Assembly: GCA_003164045.1 (NCBI GenBank) | Contig: PLRU01000101.1 | Span: 890 to 64,889 of the forward strand | Source: Candidatus Lustribacter telmatis | GTDB taxonomy: Bacteria > Vulcanimicrobiota > Vulcanimicrobiia > Vulcanimicrobiales > Vulcanimicrobiaceae | Length of the DNA: 64,000 nucleotides | Reading direction: 5' to 3' | Part shown: piece after piece, positions 34,024 to 42,178 of the stretch | Numbering within the stretch: the first letter of the stretch is position 1 | Layout of the letters: each line of letters starts with the position of its first letter | Program-made: the position numbers and the translations under genes | Notes under the pieces: model-generated | Told to the model about the DNA's origin: nothing | The model's database searches: none | What the model saw: the letters and a program-made list of their open reading frames with translations, nothing else

Positions 34024-34764
34024 GTGAACGCGCTCGCGATTGGTTACACGAGCGCGTTCGGCGCGGGGATCGCAAGTTTCATCTCGCCTTGCATCTTGCC
34101 CCTCGTTCCTGCGTACTTGTCGTTCCTTGCCGGCGTTTCGTACGAAGAGGCCGTCGGAACGCACGTGCGGGCCGGCGTGCGCCGGCGGCTGATCTTTTCT
34201 GCGGCCGCCTTCGTCGCCGGATTCGTGATCGTTTTCGTCGCGTTCGGTGCGTCGGCGACGCTGATCGGGCGCGCGCTGACCGACCAAGCGGCTATGCTGG
34301 CCAAGATCAGCGGCGTCTTTATCATCGCCCTCGGGCTATTGCAGATGGGCGTGCTGCACCTACGTTTTGCTTCGCGGGATCTGCGGTTTCACCCGAAGCG
34401 TCTGCCGGCTGGACCGTTCGGTGCGTTTGTAACCGGCTTGGCGTTTGCGTTTGGCTGGACGCCATGCGTGGGGCCGATTTTGGCTGCGATCCTGGCTCTT
34501 GCGGCGAACGACGGCTCGATCGGACATGGGGTCATCCTGCTGGCCGCGTATGGTGCGGGGATCGGATTGCCGTTCTTGGCCGCGGCGTTCGCGTTCGCGC
34601 CGTTCACGCAACTGATGGCGCGTTGGCGCGAACGGATGCGCGTGGTCGAGGTGTCGGTCGGTTCGTTGATGGTGGTGACCGGAGCATTGGTCTTCACCGG
34701 ATCGATCGCCAACGTCGGCGGCTGGCTTCTACAGCAGTTTCCCGCTCTCGGCCGCGTCGGCTAG
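34024..34764 (+). CDS. ccdA: CcdA/DsbD-type thiol-electron transporter (SoxV-like)
   Basis: 246 residues and six transmembrane helices. The two redox Cys of the family are C23 in ISPCILPL and C148 in WTPCVGPI. It moves reducing equivalents from cytoplasmic thioredoxin across the inner membrane to periplasmic acceptors, here probably SoxS, which reactivates SoxY; it may also serve cytochrome c maturation. The start is GTG, four bases after soxD. Confidence 0.9.
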   Translation: MNALAIGYTSAFGAGIASFISPCILPLVPAYLSFLAGVSYEEAVGTHVRAGVRRRLIFSAAAFVAGFVIVFVAFGASATLIGRALTDQAAMLAKISGVFIIALGLLQMGVLHLRFASRDLRFHPKRLPAGPFGAFVTGLAFAFGWTPCVGPILAAILALAANDGSIGHGVILLAAYGAGIGLPFLAAAFAFAPFTQLMARWRERMRVVEVSVGSLMVVTGALVFTGSIANVGGWLLQQFPALGRVG

Positions 34765-34777
34765 AAACGAGTTACAC

Positions 34778-35236
34778 ATGCGCTCAGTGCTCTTTGTTCT
34801 GGCCTTCCTGCTGGCTTCGTGGACTCCAGCCGCAGCGCAATCGGTCTCAATGCCCGCGCCGTTTGCGAGCCCGGCGCCCACGCTCGATCACCCGCGCAAA
34901 GTCGTGTTGAGTCTATCCGAGCGCGATCCGGCCCGCGTCAACGAGGTCCTTTCGAACCTCGGCAACGTCCAGAAGTTTTACGGCACCGACAACGTCGAGA
35001 TCGCTTTGGTCGCGTACGGTCCCGGCGTGCATGCCTTGCTCAAGGCCGAGTCCACCGTGCGTGCGCGGATCTCAAGCTTGCTCGCGATCGGCGTGAATAT
35101 TCTCGCTTGCGATGCAACGCTGCAAACCTTGCATCTGACCGCGTCGGATCTGATCCCGGGCGTGCGAACGACGCCCAATGGTATCCCCGCCCTCGTCGAG
35201 TTCCAAGCCGCCGGCTGGTATTACGTCCGCCCGTGA
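34778..35236 (+). CDS. Exported DsrE-like protein, copy 1
   Basis: 152 residues with a signal peptide (about 1-21) and a DsrE/DsrF-like alpha/beta domain. The family features VEIALVAYGPGVHAL and a single conserved Cys (C111 in NILACDATL) are present. Cytoplasmic DsrE proteins pass sulfane sulfur as persulfides. An exported version beside sox suggests periplasmic sulfur relay or storage. It is the most divergent of three tandem copies, with a longer N-terminal linker. Confidence 0.8.
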   Translation: MRSVLFVLAFLLASWTPAAAQSVSMPAPFASPAPTLDHPRKVVLSLSERDPARVNEVLSNLGNVQKFYGTDNVEIALVAYGPGVHALLKAESTVRARISSLLAIGVNILACDATLQTLHLTASDLIPGVRTTPNGIPALVEFQAAGWYYVRP

Positions 35237-35261
35237 TGGGCAATCCTATGAAAGGCATCCG

Positions 35262-35723
35262 ATGAACCGTCTCGTGTCACGCCCTTCCTTTGCCCGTATC
35301 ATCACCGCAGCGGCAGCGGTGTTCGCGGCGAGCGCGCCCGCCGGCGCCGCTTTCAAGACGCACAAGATCGCGCTGCACGTCGATCAGAACGATCCGGCCA
35401 TCATGGGGCTGGTGCTCAACAACGTTGCGAACCTCTCGACGTACTACTCCGGCATCGGTGAAGAAGCGACCGTGGAAGTCGTGGCATACGGTCCCGGCCT
35501 GAACATGCTGCGCGAGGACACATCGCCGGTCAAAGCGCGCCTCACGTCGATCAAGCAAAGCATCCCGAGCGTGATTTTTTCCGCGTGCAACAACACCAAA
35601 ATGGCCATGGAAAAGGCCGAGGGACATCCGATCACGATCGTCCCCGAGGCACACATCGTCCCGGCCGGGGTGGTTCGCCTTACCGAGCTACAGGAACAAG
35701 GCTGGGTGTATATCAAGCCCTGA
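35262..35723 (+). CDS. Exported DsrE-like protein, copy 2
   Basis: 153 residues with a signal peptide (about 1-30, ending APAGAA). The DsrE-like domain has VEVVAYGPGLNMLREDTSPV and the Cys at 109 in FSACNN. It is very similar to copy 3 over its whole length, including the ends (LQEQGWVYIKP against LQEQGYVYIKP), which indicates recent tandem duplication. An AAAGG motif precedes the ATG at 35262. Confidence 0.82.
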   Translation: MNRLVSRPSFARIITAAAAVFAASAPAGAAFKTHKIALHVDQNDPAIMGLVLNNVANLSTYYSGIGEEATVEVVAYGPGLNMLREDTSPVKARLTSIKQSIPSVIFSACNNTKMAMEKAEGHPITIVPEAHIVPAGVVRLTELQEQGWVYIKP

Positions 35724-35736
35724 CGAAAGGCCCGCT

Positions 35737-36198
35737 ATGAACTCTCCGATTACGCGTTCCGGCTTTGCCCGGTTCATCACGGCTGCATCGGTATTGGTTG
35801 GTGCGAGCACCCCGGCCGGCGCCGCCGGGAAGGCGCATCGCGTCGGTTTTCACATCGACGTGAACGATCCGGCGGTCATGAACCTCTTGCTCGGCAACTT
35901 CACCAACCTCATGGAATACTATGCCGGCGCCGGCGACACGGCGCAGGTCGAAATCGTCGCGTACGGGCCCGGCCTGCACATCCTGCGCGACGATACCTCT
36001 CCCGTGAAAGAGCGGCTCACCGCGCTCAAGACGCGGTTCCCGAGCGTGGTCTACTCGGCGTGCCATAACACGATGATGGGCATGGAGAAGACCGAAGGCC
36101 ACCCGATCGTCATCGTGCCCGAGGCTCGCGTCGTGCCGGCGGGCGTGGTGCGCCTCGTCGAACTGCAAGAGCAGGGTTACGTCTACATCAAGCCCTAA
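35737..36198 (+). CDS. Exported DsrE-like protein, copy 3
   Basis: 153 residues, same length as copy 2 and closely similar to it. It has a signal peptide (about 1-30), VEIVAYGPGLHILRDDTSPV and the conserved Cys at 109 in YSACHN. It starts 13 bp after copy 2, so the three genes are very likely co-transcribed behind the sox genes. It may form hetero-oligomers with its neighbours, as DsrEFH-type proteins do. Confidence 0.82.
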   Translation: MNSPITRSGFARFITAASVLVGASTPAGAAGKAHRVGFHIDVNDPAVMNLLLGNFTNLMEYYAGAGDTAQVEIVAYGPGLHILRDDTSPVKERLTALKTRFPSVVYSACHNTMMGMEKTEGHPIVIVPEARVVPAGVVRLVELQEQGYVYIKP

Positions 36199-36208
36199 CG
36201 ATGCGCGT

Positions 36209-36622
36209 ATGACCGCGTCCCGGAGCAGCGATTCGGAGTCGTTTGGGGTCCGCTTGCGGGACATGATCAACCTCGTCATCGGGGTCGTGATCATCGTCGG
36301 CCCGTGGTTCAACGGCGATGCTGCCGCGACCAACGGCGCGATCCGGTTGCGCCTCGTTGCGGGCGCGATTTGCGCGGTCTCGCTTTGGATCGTGATGCAT
36401 CAACGTCACAGGGCCGCCGAGTGGCTGAACGCTGCGCTGGGTGCCGCGCTCATCAGCGCGCCGTGTTGGCGCGGCGGCGTCGACCTCGAGCGCATGACGT
36501 TCGCAATGGCGGGCGCGATCGTGCTGGTATTTGCCGCTTCGTGCGCGCTGCAGATTTCGCGCGAGACGCGATTCGATCGCGCCTGGGCCTCAATCGTTCG
36601 CAGTTGGGAGATCAGTCCATGA
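36209..36622 (+). CDS. Small four-helix membrane protein, SPW-repeat-like
   Basis: 137 residues with about four transmembrane helices. The segment INLVIGVVIIVGPWFNG and a second helix pair resemble SPW-repeat proteins, whose Ser-Pro-Trp is here Gly-Pro-Trp. Its function is unknown. It is coupled by ATGA to the binding-protein gene that follows, so it may be co-regulated with it, although a direct transport role is not supported by its size. Confidence 0.6.
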   Translation: MTASRSSDSESFGVRLRDMINLVIGVVIIVGPWFNGDAAATNGAIRLRLVAGAICAVSLWIVMHQRHRAAEWLNAALGAALISAPCWRGGVDLERMTFAMAGAIVLVFAASCALQISRETRFDRAWASIVRSWEISP

Positions 36623-37638
36623 CCCGGTTCGGTGCTCTCGTTCTCGCCTTGTTCGGGGCGGCGCTCGTCGCCGCCGCGCCGCAACCTGCCGCGGCGGCCG
36701 ACGAGGTAAAAGTCGGCATGCTGCGTTTGCCGACCGCGCTCTTCATCGGCATCGACCAGGGCTATTTTGCGGCCGAAGGTCTCGACGTCAAACCGGTGTT
36801 CTTCCGGTCGGGTGCGGAACTCGTGCCCGCGCTCTCGACGGGGCAGATCGACGTCGCCACGACTTCGCCCGGCGCGGCACTTTTCAACGCGATGGCCCTG
36901 GGCGTCAACGCGACGATCGTCGCCGATTACTGGGCGTCGGGCAAAGACGTTCCGTCGGGCGATTCCGCCTACATCATGGTGCGCAAAGATCTCGCGCCGT
37001 ACGGGCAGTTCAAGCCCAGGGATGCGAAGGGGCTGACGGTCGCCGTCACCGCCCGCGGTCAAATGACCGAGCTGTTCGCCACCGCATATCTCGCGAGCGT
37101 CGGTATCGATTCGAGCAACGTCAACGTGGTCGACATGCCGCTGCCCGATATGAATGCGGCGCTGGTGAACCACGCGATCGACATCGCCTCGACGATCGAC
37201 CCGTACGCCACGATGCTCGTCGCACAAGGTACCGCCGTCAAAGTAAGCAGCATCTCGGCGCTGATGCCGAACTACGTGCAAGCGGTGATGATGTACGGCC
37301 AGCGCATGGGCAAGACCGATCGCCCGGTCGGGCAGCGTTTTCTACGCGCGTTCGCCAAAGCGAACATGTACCTGCGCACGCACCTCACGACGCCGGCCGG
37401 ACGCGCCGCCGTCGCGCAGATCTATCAGAAGTACATCCCGATCGACGACCCGTCGCTCTACGAGCGGATCGGGCTCGCCGTCGGTCCGGAAAAACTCGAC
37501 CCGGTCGTCGAAGGCAAGTATGCGTTACGCTGGCAGATGGATCAATACGTGCATCAAGGGCTCGTGACGACGGCGCCCGATCTCAAGAAGTTCGTCGACA
37601 GCAGTTTCGCGCAAGCGCTTTCGCGTCCGGCGAGATAG
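36619..37638 (+). CDS. NMT1/SsuA-like substrate-binding protein (orphan, sox-linked)
   Basis: 339 residues with a signal peptide (about 1-27). The mature protein starts VGMLRLPTALFIGIDQGYFAAEG and keeps the family block ELVPALSTGQIDVATTSPGAALFNA. It parallels the protein encoded at 25533 from end to end. The ATG overlaps the SPW-like gene, fixing the start. No permease or ATPase is nearby. Three bases separate its stop from the convergent Leu-type binding protein. Confidence 0.86.
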   Translation: MTRFGALVLALFGAALVAAAPQPAAAADEVKVGMLRLPTALFIGIDQGYFAAEGLDVKPVFFRSGAELVPALSTGQIDVATTSPGAALFNAMALGVNATIVADYWASGKDVPSGDSAYIMVRKDLAPYGQFKPRDAKGLTVAVTARGQMTELFATAYLASVGIDSSNVNVVDMPLPDMNAALVNHAIDIASTIDPYATMLVAQGTAVKVSSISALMPNYVQAVMMYGQRMGKTDRPVGQRFLRAFAKANMYLRTHLTTPAGRAAVAQIYQKYIPIDDPSLYERIGLAVGPEKLDPVVEGKYALRWQMDQYVHQGLVTTAPDLKKFVDSSFAQALSRPAR

Positions 37639-37641
37639 CCG

Positions 37642-38820
37642 CTATTCCAGCGGGTCCTTCACCATCGGCGTCGTCTGGAATTCGAAGTTCCCGAGTACGC
37701 CGTTGCGCCGTTCGACGCGCATGAAATAGGCGTTGAGGATGATGTCGCGGGTCGCCGGATCGATCGCGATCGGTCCGCGCGGGCTCTCGAACTTCATGCT
37801 CTTGACGATCTCCATGGTTTTGTCCGGATCGATCTGTCCGTGCTGGGCATCGATGACCTTGTAGGCCGCAGCGATGGCATCGTACGCCGCAACGGCGATG
37901 AAACTCGGGTTCTGATCGCCGCCGTACGCGGCTTTGAAGTCTTTTACGAACTGCCGGTTGAGCGCCGAGTCGTGCATCGACGTGTAGTCCGACGTGCTGA
38001 TGATGCCGAGCGCGGCATCGCCTTCGGCCGGCAGGATCGCCTCGTTGACGAGCGCGCCGTTGACGAGCACCTTGGTGCCGGCCCGCTCGATGCCGCTGGC
38101 CTTGATCGCGCGCAGAAACTCGATGCCGCCGCCGGTCGCGTTGATGAACGCATAGAGCACTTTGGGCTTCGCATCTTTCGCGCGCTGCACGTAGGCGGTG
38201 AAGTCTTTGTTGTCGACCGGAATACGCGATTCGCCGAGTACGGTGCCCCCGGCGGCGGTGAACGCTTTCTCGAACGTCGTGCCGGCGTCGATGCCGGGGC
38301 CGTAATCTTGGAAAAGTGCGTAGGCCGTGTTGCCTTGCGTTTTTGCAGCCCAGCGCCCGAAAGCGTCGGTGATTTGGGTTTGGGTGAAACCGAACCGCGC
38401 CGTGTAGGGCGCCTTCGCCATGATCCCCGATGTCGCGGCGTTGACGATAAAGAACGGAACCTTTGCTTGCGTCGAGACCTGCGACATCGCGATCGCGTTG
38501 GGCGTATACGACGTGCCGACGAGCAGATCGACCTTATCTTGAACGATCTCTTCTTGCGTGAGCCGGCGTGCGGTTTCCGGTGCGATGCCGGTGTCGTCAC
38601 GCTTGATGAGGACGATCTTGCGGCCGCCGGCGGAATCGCCGTGCTCCTTCTGATACGCGGCGATCGCCGCGTCGAATTCCTTGCCTTGTTCGACGTTGTC
38701 GCCGCCGGAGAACGAGAAGACGATCCCGATCTTCACCGGTCCCTGCTGGGCAAAGGCCGTCCCCGTGCCGAGGATGGAGCCGAGCGCGAGCAGGGCGAGG
38801 GAAACGCGAAGAATCTGCAT
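37642..38820 (-). CDS. Branched-chain-amino-acid-type ABC binding protein (orphan)
   Basis: 392 residues with a signal peptide (about 1-25). The rest matches the Peripla_BP_6 (LivJ-like) fold: VKIGIVFSFSGGDNVEQGKEFDAAI at the start and LLVGTSYTPNAIAMSQV at the ligand site. Members bind amino acids, amides, urea or aromatic acids. No liv permease or ATPase genes are present. It diverges from a RidA gene and a CocE-type hydrolase, which suggests a nitrogen- or ester-containing substrate. Confidence 0.87.
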   Translation of the reverse strand: MQILRVSLALLALGSILGTGTAFAQQGPVKIGIVFSFSGGDNVEQGKEFDAAIAAYQKEHGDSAGGRKIVLIKRDDTGIAPETARRLTQEEIVQDKVDLLVGTSYTPNAIAMSQVSTQAKVPFFIVNAATSGIMAKAPYTARFGFTQTQITDAFGRWAAKTQGNTAYALFQDYGPGIDAGTTFEKAFTAAGGTVLGESRIPVDNKDFTAYVQRAKDAKPKVLYAFINATGGGIEFLRAIKASGIERAGTKVLVNGALVNEAILPAEGDAALGIISTSDYTSMHDSALNRQFVKDFKAAYGGDQNPSFIAVAAYDAIAAAYKVIDAQHGQIDPDKTMEIVKSMKFESPRGPIAIDPATRDIILNAYFMRVERRNGVLGNFEFQTTPMVKDPLE

Positions 38821-38845
38821 CGTAGCCGGTTTTCACGACGGAAAT

Positions 38846-38855
38846 GGTCCGGACC
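38846..38855. promoter_or_regulatory. Perfect palindrome GGTCCGGACC in a divergent gap
   Basis: This 10-bp perfect palindrome sits mid-way in the 57-bp gap between the LivJ-like gene and ridA, with T before it and C after. Operators of GntR/FadR-type regulators often have TGGTC-N-GACCA form, so an operator is plausible. No such regulator is encoded nearby. Confidence 0.35.
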
Positions 38856-38877
38856 CTCTAGGTAGAACGACCGCGGC

Positions 38878-39267
38878 ATGAGCAACCGTAAAAGCATCGA
38901 GGTCGAGGGCTTCAGCCACGGCGCGAATCCCATCCCGGCAGCGTCACGCGTCGGCAACATCGTGATGACCGGCGGCATTTCGGGTCAAGACCCGGTCACG
39001 GGCAAAGTCCCCGAAGATCAGGCGGCGCAGGTCGCGCTCGCGTTCGCGAACCTCGAGAAGATCATCAAGGGCGCCGGCGCAACGCTGGCCGACGTCGTGA
39101 AAGTCGGCGTGTCCGTGAAGTCGTTCGCCATGCGCGATGAGATCAACACGCAGTGGCTCAAATATTTTCCCGACGAGCACTCGCGTCCCGCGCGTCACGT
39201 GACGCAATACGATCACTTCGGCGGTACGACCGCGATCCAACTCGAGGCCACCGCGGTCATCACCTAA
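38878..39267 (+). CDS. ridA: RidA-family (YjgF/UK114) protein
   Basis: 129 residues, the family length, with no signal peptide. The ligand-binding Arg lies in SRPARHVTQ (R106, equivalent to the Arg of PARS in other RidA proteins) and a conserved Glu is E123. RidA hydrolyses reactive 2-aminoacrylate and other imines to keto acids and ammonia. Some catabolic versions act on pathway-specific enamines, which fits its position between a binding protein and a hydrolase. Confidence 0.88.
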   Translation: MSNRKSIEVEGFSHGANPIPAASRVGNIVMTGGISGQDPVTGKVPEDQAAQVALAFANLEKIIKGAGATLADVVKVGVSVKSFAMRDEINTQWLKYFPDEHSRPARHVTQYDHFGGTTAIQLEATAVIT

Positions 39268-39283
39268 CCGGAAGCGGCGATCG

Positions 39284-40930
39284 ATGATCGACGAAAAAGA
39301 CATTCGCGTGCGCATGCGCGACGGCGTGCACGTCGCGCTGCGCATCTATCGGCCCGACGGACCGGGGGAATTTCCCGTGCTCTTCGCGCCGGCGCCCTAT
39401 CGCTACGACAACGACGACTTGCCGGCGTATCCGATGTTTCTGTGGCGCGAGACCGGCCCGATCGCGTGGTATGTCGAGCACGGTTACGCCTACGTGCGCA
39501 TGGACGTTCGCGGCACGGGTTTCTCCGAGGGCACGTATGGCCTGCTCGGCCGCGACGAGCAGAACGATCTCTACGACGCGATCGAATGGCTGGCGGAGCA
39601 GCCCTGGTGCAGCGGCAAGATCGGCGGCATCGGGCAGTCGTACTTCTGCATGTCGCAGTGGTGGATGGGGATTCTCAAGCCGCCGCATCTTGCGTGCCTC
39701 GGCGTCTACGACGGCATGAACGATCTCTACCGGCACTTCGGCTATCCGGGCGGCATCGAGGGCAACTTCTTGCCGTACTGGTTCGCTCAGAGCGTGCGCA
39801 TGCCCAACAAGTATCCGAACAACGGCGACCATCCGCGTGACGTCGAGGCGGATCTGCTGTTGGAATTCCAACGCCATCCGCTCTACGATGACTGGTGGCG
39901 CGAACGGTCGGCCGCCTATCGCCTCGATGAGATCGAGGTGCCGATCTATTCCGTCGGCGTGTTCGCGAAGATGGATCTGCACGTGCTCGGCAACATCAAC
40001 GGCTTTCGCAAAGCGCGCGGTCCGCGCAAACTCGCGATCACCGCGACGCCCACCGCGTTCTCGTCGGCTACCGATTTTAGCCGGCCCGACTTTCACGAAC
40101 GCTACTTTTTGCCGTTCTACGAACGCTATCTCAAGGGCGTCGAGAACGGCTTCGAGGCGCGGCCGGCGGTGGAATACGATGTCAAGAACACCGGCGTCAC
40201 GCGAACCTTCGCGGCGTGGCCGCCGAGCGGCGTGCGCAACGAAACGTTCTATCTCGCCGCGGGACCGAGCGGCAGCGTGGTCTCGCTCAACGACGGCGGG
40301 CTCGGTAGTGCAGCGCCCGCGGCCGCCGAGGGTCACACCACGTATACCTACCCGCAGCCGTCGTGGACGTTCGGCGTCGTCGCGATGGGCCCGCAAGGGC
40401 CGGATCCGATCCGCGCCGTGCTCACGTACACGAGCGAGCCGCTGGCCGCCGATCTGGAAATCGCCGGCAGCGCGAAACTGTTCGTGTACGTGTCATCGAC
40501 GCGCCCCGACACCGACGTGATCGTGAAAGTCTCCGAGCAATTCGCGCAAGCGCAAACGGAGCGCGCGGCCGGCGTGCAGCCCCGTTCGACGATCGTGACC
40601 AAGGGGTATCTGCGCGCCTCGCACGCCTCCGAACGCGATCCGGCGCTCGATAGCGACGAGATCGCGTTTTACACGCACGCGCGCGAAGTGCCGCTGGCGC
40701 CCGGGCAAGTCTACGAACTCGAGATACCGCTGCATCCGATGGCTTATCGGTTCGCTAAAGGCAGCCGCGTGCGGCTCGAGATCGCCAACGGCGACTCGGC
40801 GGTTACGGACGGTCTGTTCGCGCACGCGTACCGCCCGGATAAATTCGGCGCCGATACGATCTATCACGATACGGCGTACCCGTCGCGCCTGATCCTGCCC
40901 GTCCTGGACGAGCCGAAGGGAACGGGCTAA
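39284..40930 (+). CDS. CocE/NonD-family alpha/beta-hydrolase, copy 1
   Basis: 548 residues. The N-terminal alpha/beta-hydrolase has the nucleophile S119 in GIGQSYF and the family motif MDVRGTGFSEG (73-83). The C-terminal jelly-roll domain ends in LIL. The family covers cocaine esterase, X-Pro dipeptidyl peptidase and glutaryl-7-ACA acylase, cleaving esters or amides. No signal peptide is seen. It is closely related to the gene at 51047-52681, with MIDEKDI at both starts. It shares CTAA with the convergent gene. Confidence 0.88.
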   Translation: MIDEKDIRVRMRDGVHVALRIYRPDGPGEFPVLFAPAPYRYDNDDLPAYPMFLWRETGPIAWYVEHGYAYVRMDVRGTGFSEGTYGLLGRDEQNDLYDAIEWLAEQPWCSGKIGGIGQSYFCMSQWWMGILKPPHLACLGVYDGMNDLYRHFGYPGGIEGNFLPYWFAQSVRMPNKYPNNGDHPRDVEADLLLEFQRHPLYDDWWRERSAAYRLDEIEVPIYSVGVFAKMDLHVLGNINGFRKARGPRKLAITATPTAFSSATDFSRPDFHERYFLPFYERYLKGVENGFEARPAVEYDVKNTGVTRTFAAWPPSGVRNETFYLAAGPSGSVVSLNDGGLGSAAPAAAEGHTTYTYPQPSWTFGVVAMGPQGPDPIRAVLTYTSEPLAADLEIAGSAKLFVYVSSTRPDTDVIVKVSEQFAQAQTERAAGVQPRSTIVTKGYLRASHASERDPALDSDEIAFYTHAREVPLAPGQVYELEIPLHPMAYRFAKGSRVRLEIANGDSAVTDGLFAHAYRPDKFGADTIYHDTAYPSRLILPVLDEPKGTG

Positions 40931-41478
40931 GAGACCGCCGCGAGGCGCGGGGTCGACGCAACGCGCGCCGCCGGCGGAATAATCGGCGTGATCGGCTGCG
41001 CGAACACCGACGGCAGCGAGAGAACGCCCGTCGCGAGCGCGACGGCGCCATAGGCCTGAATGAGCGTCCCGCTGTCGCCGAACAAGACTTGGTTGGTCGG
41101 TGACTGCACCGGCGGGGGCGCGTTCAAGAGCGGCGTGTCCGCCGTTGCGGGCAGCGCCGGCTGCGAGAGGGGGGCCAGCAGCGCGTTCGGCGTCACGGCC
41201 GAGAGCGGGATGAGCGATTGGCCGAGCGCGATGCGTTGGCCGATGGCCGTGATCGCGGGATTGGCAAACGGCGGCGCGGCCGTGGTCGAGGCGGCGAGCG
41301 CGGCACGCGCGGCAATGGCCGTTTGCGTTGCCGCGGCGCTGGTGGCGGCGGCGCTCGCCTGAAGCTGGGCCGCTGCGGCGGCGTTCGACGTGCGCACCAC
41401 GCCGTTGAGGTAGGGGCTCAGCAGCGCATAGACGCTAGGCGTCCCGCTCCCAACCGCACTTACCGCTCCGACGTTCAT
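40927..41478 (-). CDS. Ala-rich low-complexity protein of unknown function
   Basis: 183 residues, no recognised domain. Residues about 32-75 are almost all Ala, Thr, Ser and Gln in a probable helix; the rest is rich in Pro, Ala, Leu and Val. No signal peptide or clear membrane helix is seen. The ATG at 41478 lies just beyond a TATATA box, which suggests a leaderless transcript; the longer frame from 41511 would run through the promoter. It could be a structural or surface-associated peptide. Confidence 0.5.
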   Translation of the reverse strand: MNVGAVSAVGSGTPSVYALLSPYLNGVVRTSNAAAAAQLQASAAATSAAATQTAIAARAALAASTTAAPPFANPAITAIGQRIALGQSLIPLSAVTPNALLAPLSQPALPATADTPLLNAPPPVQSPTNQVLFGDSGTLIQAYGAVALATGVLSLPSVFAQPITPIIPPAARVASTPRLAAVS

Positions 41479-41479
41479 G

Positions 41480-41511
41480 GGGTATATATACCCTCGACGA
41501 AGTGTCGCCAA
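41480..41511 (-). promoter_or_regulatory. Promoter and palindrome just before the Ala-rich gene
   Basis: Reading the minus strand, TTGGCG (41511-41506, 4 of 6) and TATATA (41488-41483, 4 of 6) are spaced by 17 bp. The -10 lies within a 14-bp perfect palindrome at 41480-41493 (GGGTATA and its complement). Transcription would start at or next to the ATG at 41478, leaving no room for a ribosome-binding site. A repressor could also use the palindrome. Confidence 0.45.
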
Positions 41512-41570
41512 CCATTTTCGTGGTACGCCGAGTCGTTAGCCGCCTGCCGTCTCCGGCGCGCGGGCGACCG

Positions 41571-42178
41571 CTAGCGCCAGATTAAATCGGCGGCCGAGGT
41601 CGGCGCCGTCGTACCGTATTTTACCGCGACATCGATCACCGGTTGCAGCATCGGCGCTTCCAGGCGCGGCGCGTCGCCGTACGTCGAGCGCACCATCGTC
41701 GCCATCACTTCCGGGGTGATTTTCGAATAGCGGCGCAGGATCTCGGCCGACTCCGCGTGATGCGTGTTGGCCCACAGCGCCGTCTGATGCATGACGTTGA
41801 CGAACGTGTGTCCGAGCGCGGCGTGCGCGTTCAGCCTCGCCTCGGTCGCAAACCACGTCGTGATGTCGAACGTTTGCTCACCATCATCATTAACGTCGAG
41901 GGCAAGCCTGCGTACATTCCGGCCGGTGCGATGGCCTTGAACGAGAGCCCGCGATTGTGCGCTTCTGCAAGCGGCACGACGCTGCCGTAACCGATATCGA
42001 CCGCGCCCGCGCTGACGGCCGAAGCGATCGATGCCGTGTTCGTGAGTACCGTCAACGTCACGTCAAGGCCGGCGGCTTTGAAAAAACCGCGGTCGAGCGC
42101 GTAGAAGGCCTGCGCCGACGCATCGGTCGGCATGGCGCCGAGCTGCAGGGCGAGCGTTTCGGCGCGTGAATGCTTCAT
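41571..42178 (-). pseudogene. Broken NMT1-like binding-protein gene (internal deletion and frameshift)
   Basis: From the ATG at 42178 the frame encodes a normal N-terminal lobe start (PTDASAQAFYALDRGFFKAAG, GAVDIGYGSVVP) up to LMMMV near 41880, then turns to Arg-rich nonsense. In another frame, from about 41875 to 41571, the C-terminal lobe resumes (TWFATEARL, HQTALWANTHHAES, LQPVIDVAVKYG). Compared with the intact relative at the right edge of the window, about 95-100 central residues are missing. The lost part includes the domain-crossover and ligand-binding region. The first codon overlaps the tautomerase stop (ATGA), so the gene was once part of that operon. There is no signal peptide. 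Confidence 0.8.

Noticed and set aside
38944-40396. Minus-strand frames of 130-380 residues opposite ridA and the CocE-type gene
   Set aside because: They are Arg/His-rich shadows, and the plus-strand proteins have intact catalytic motifs.
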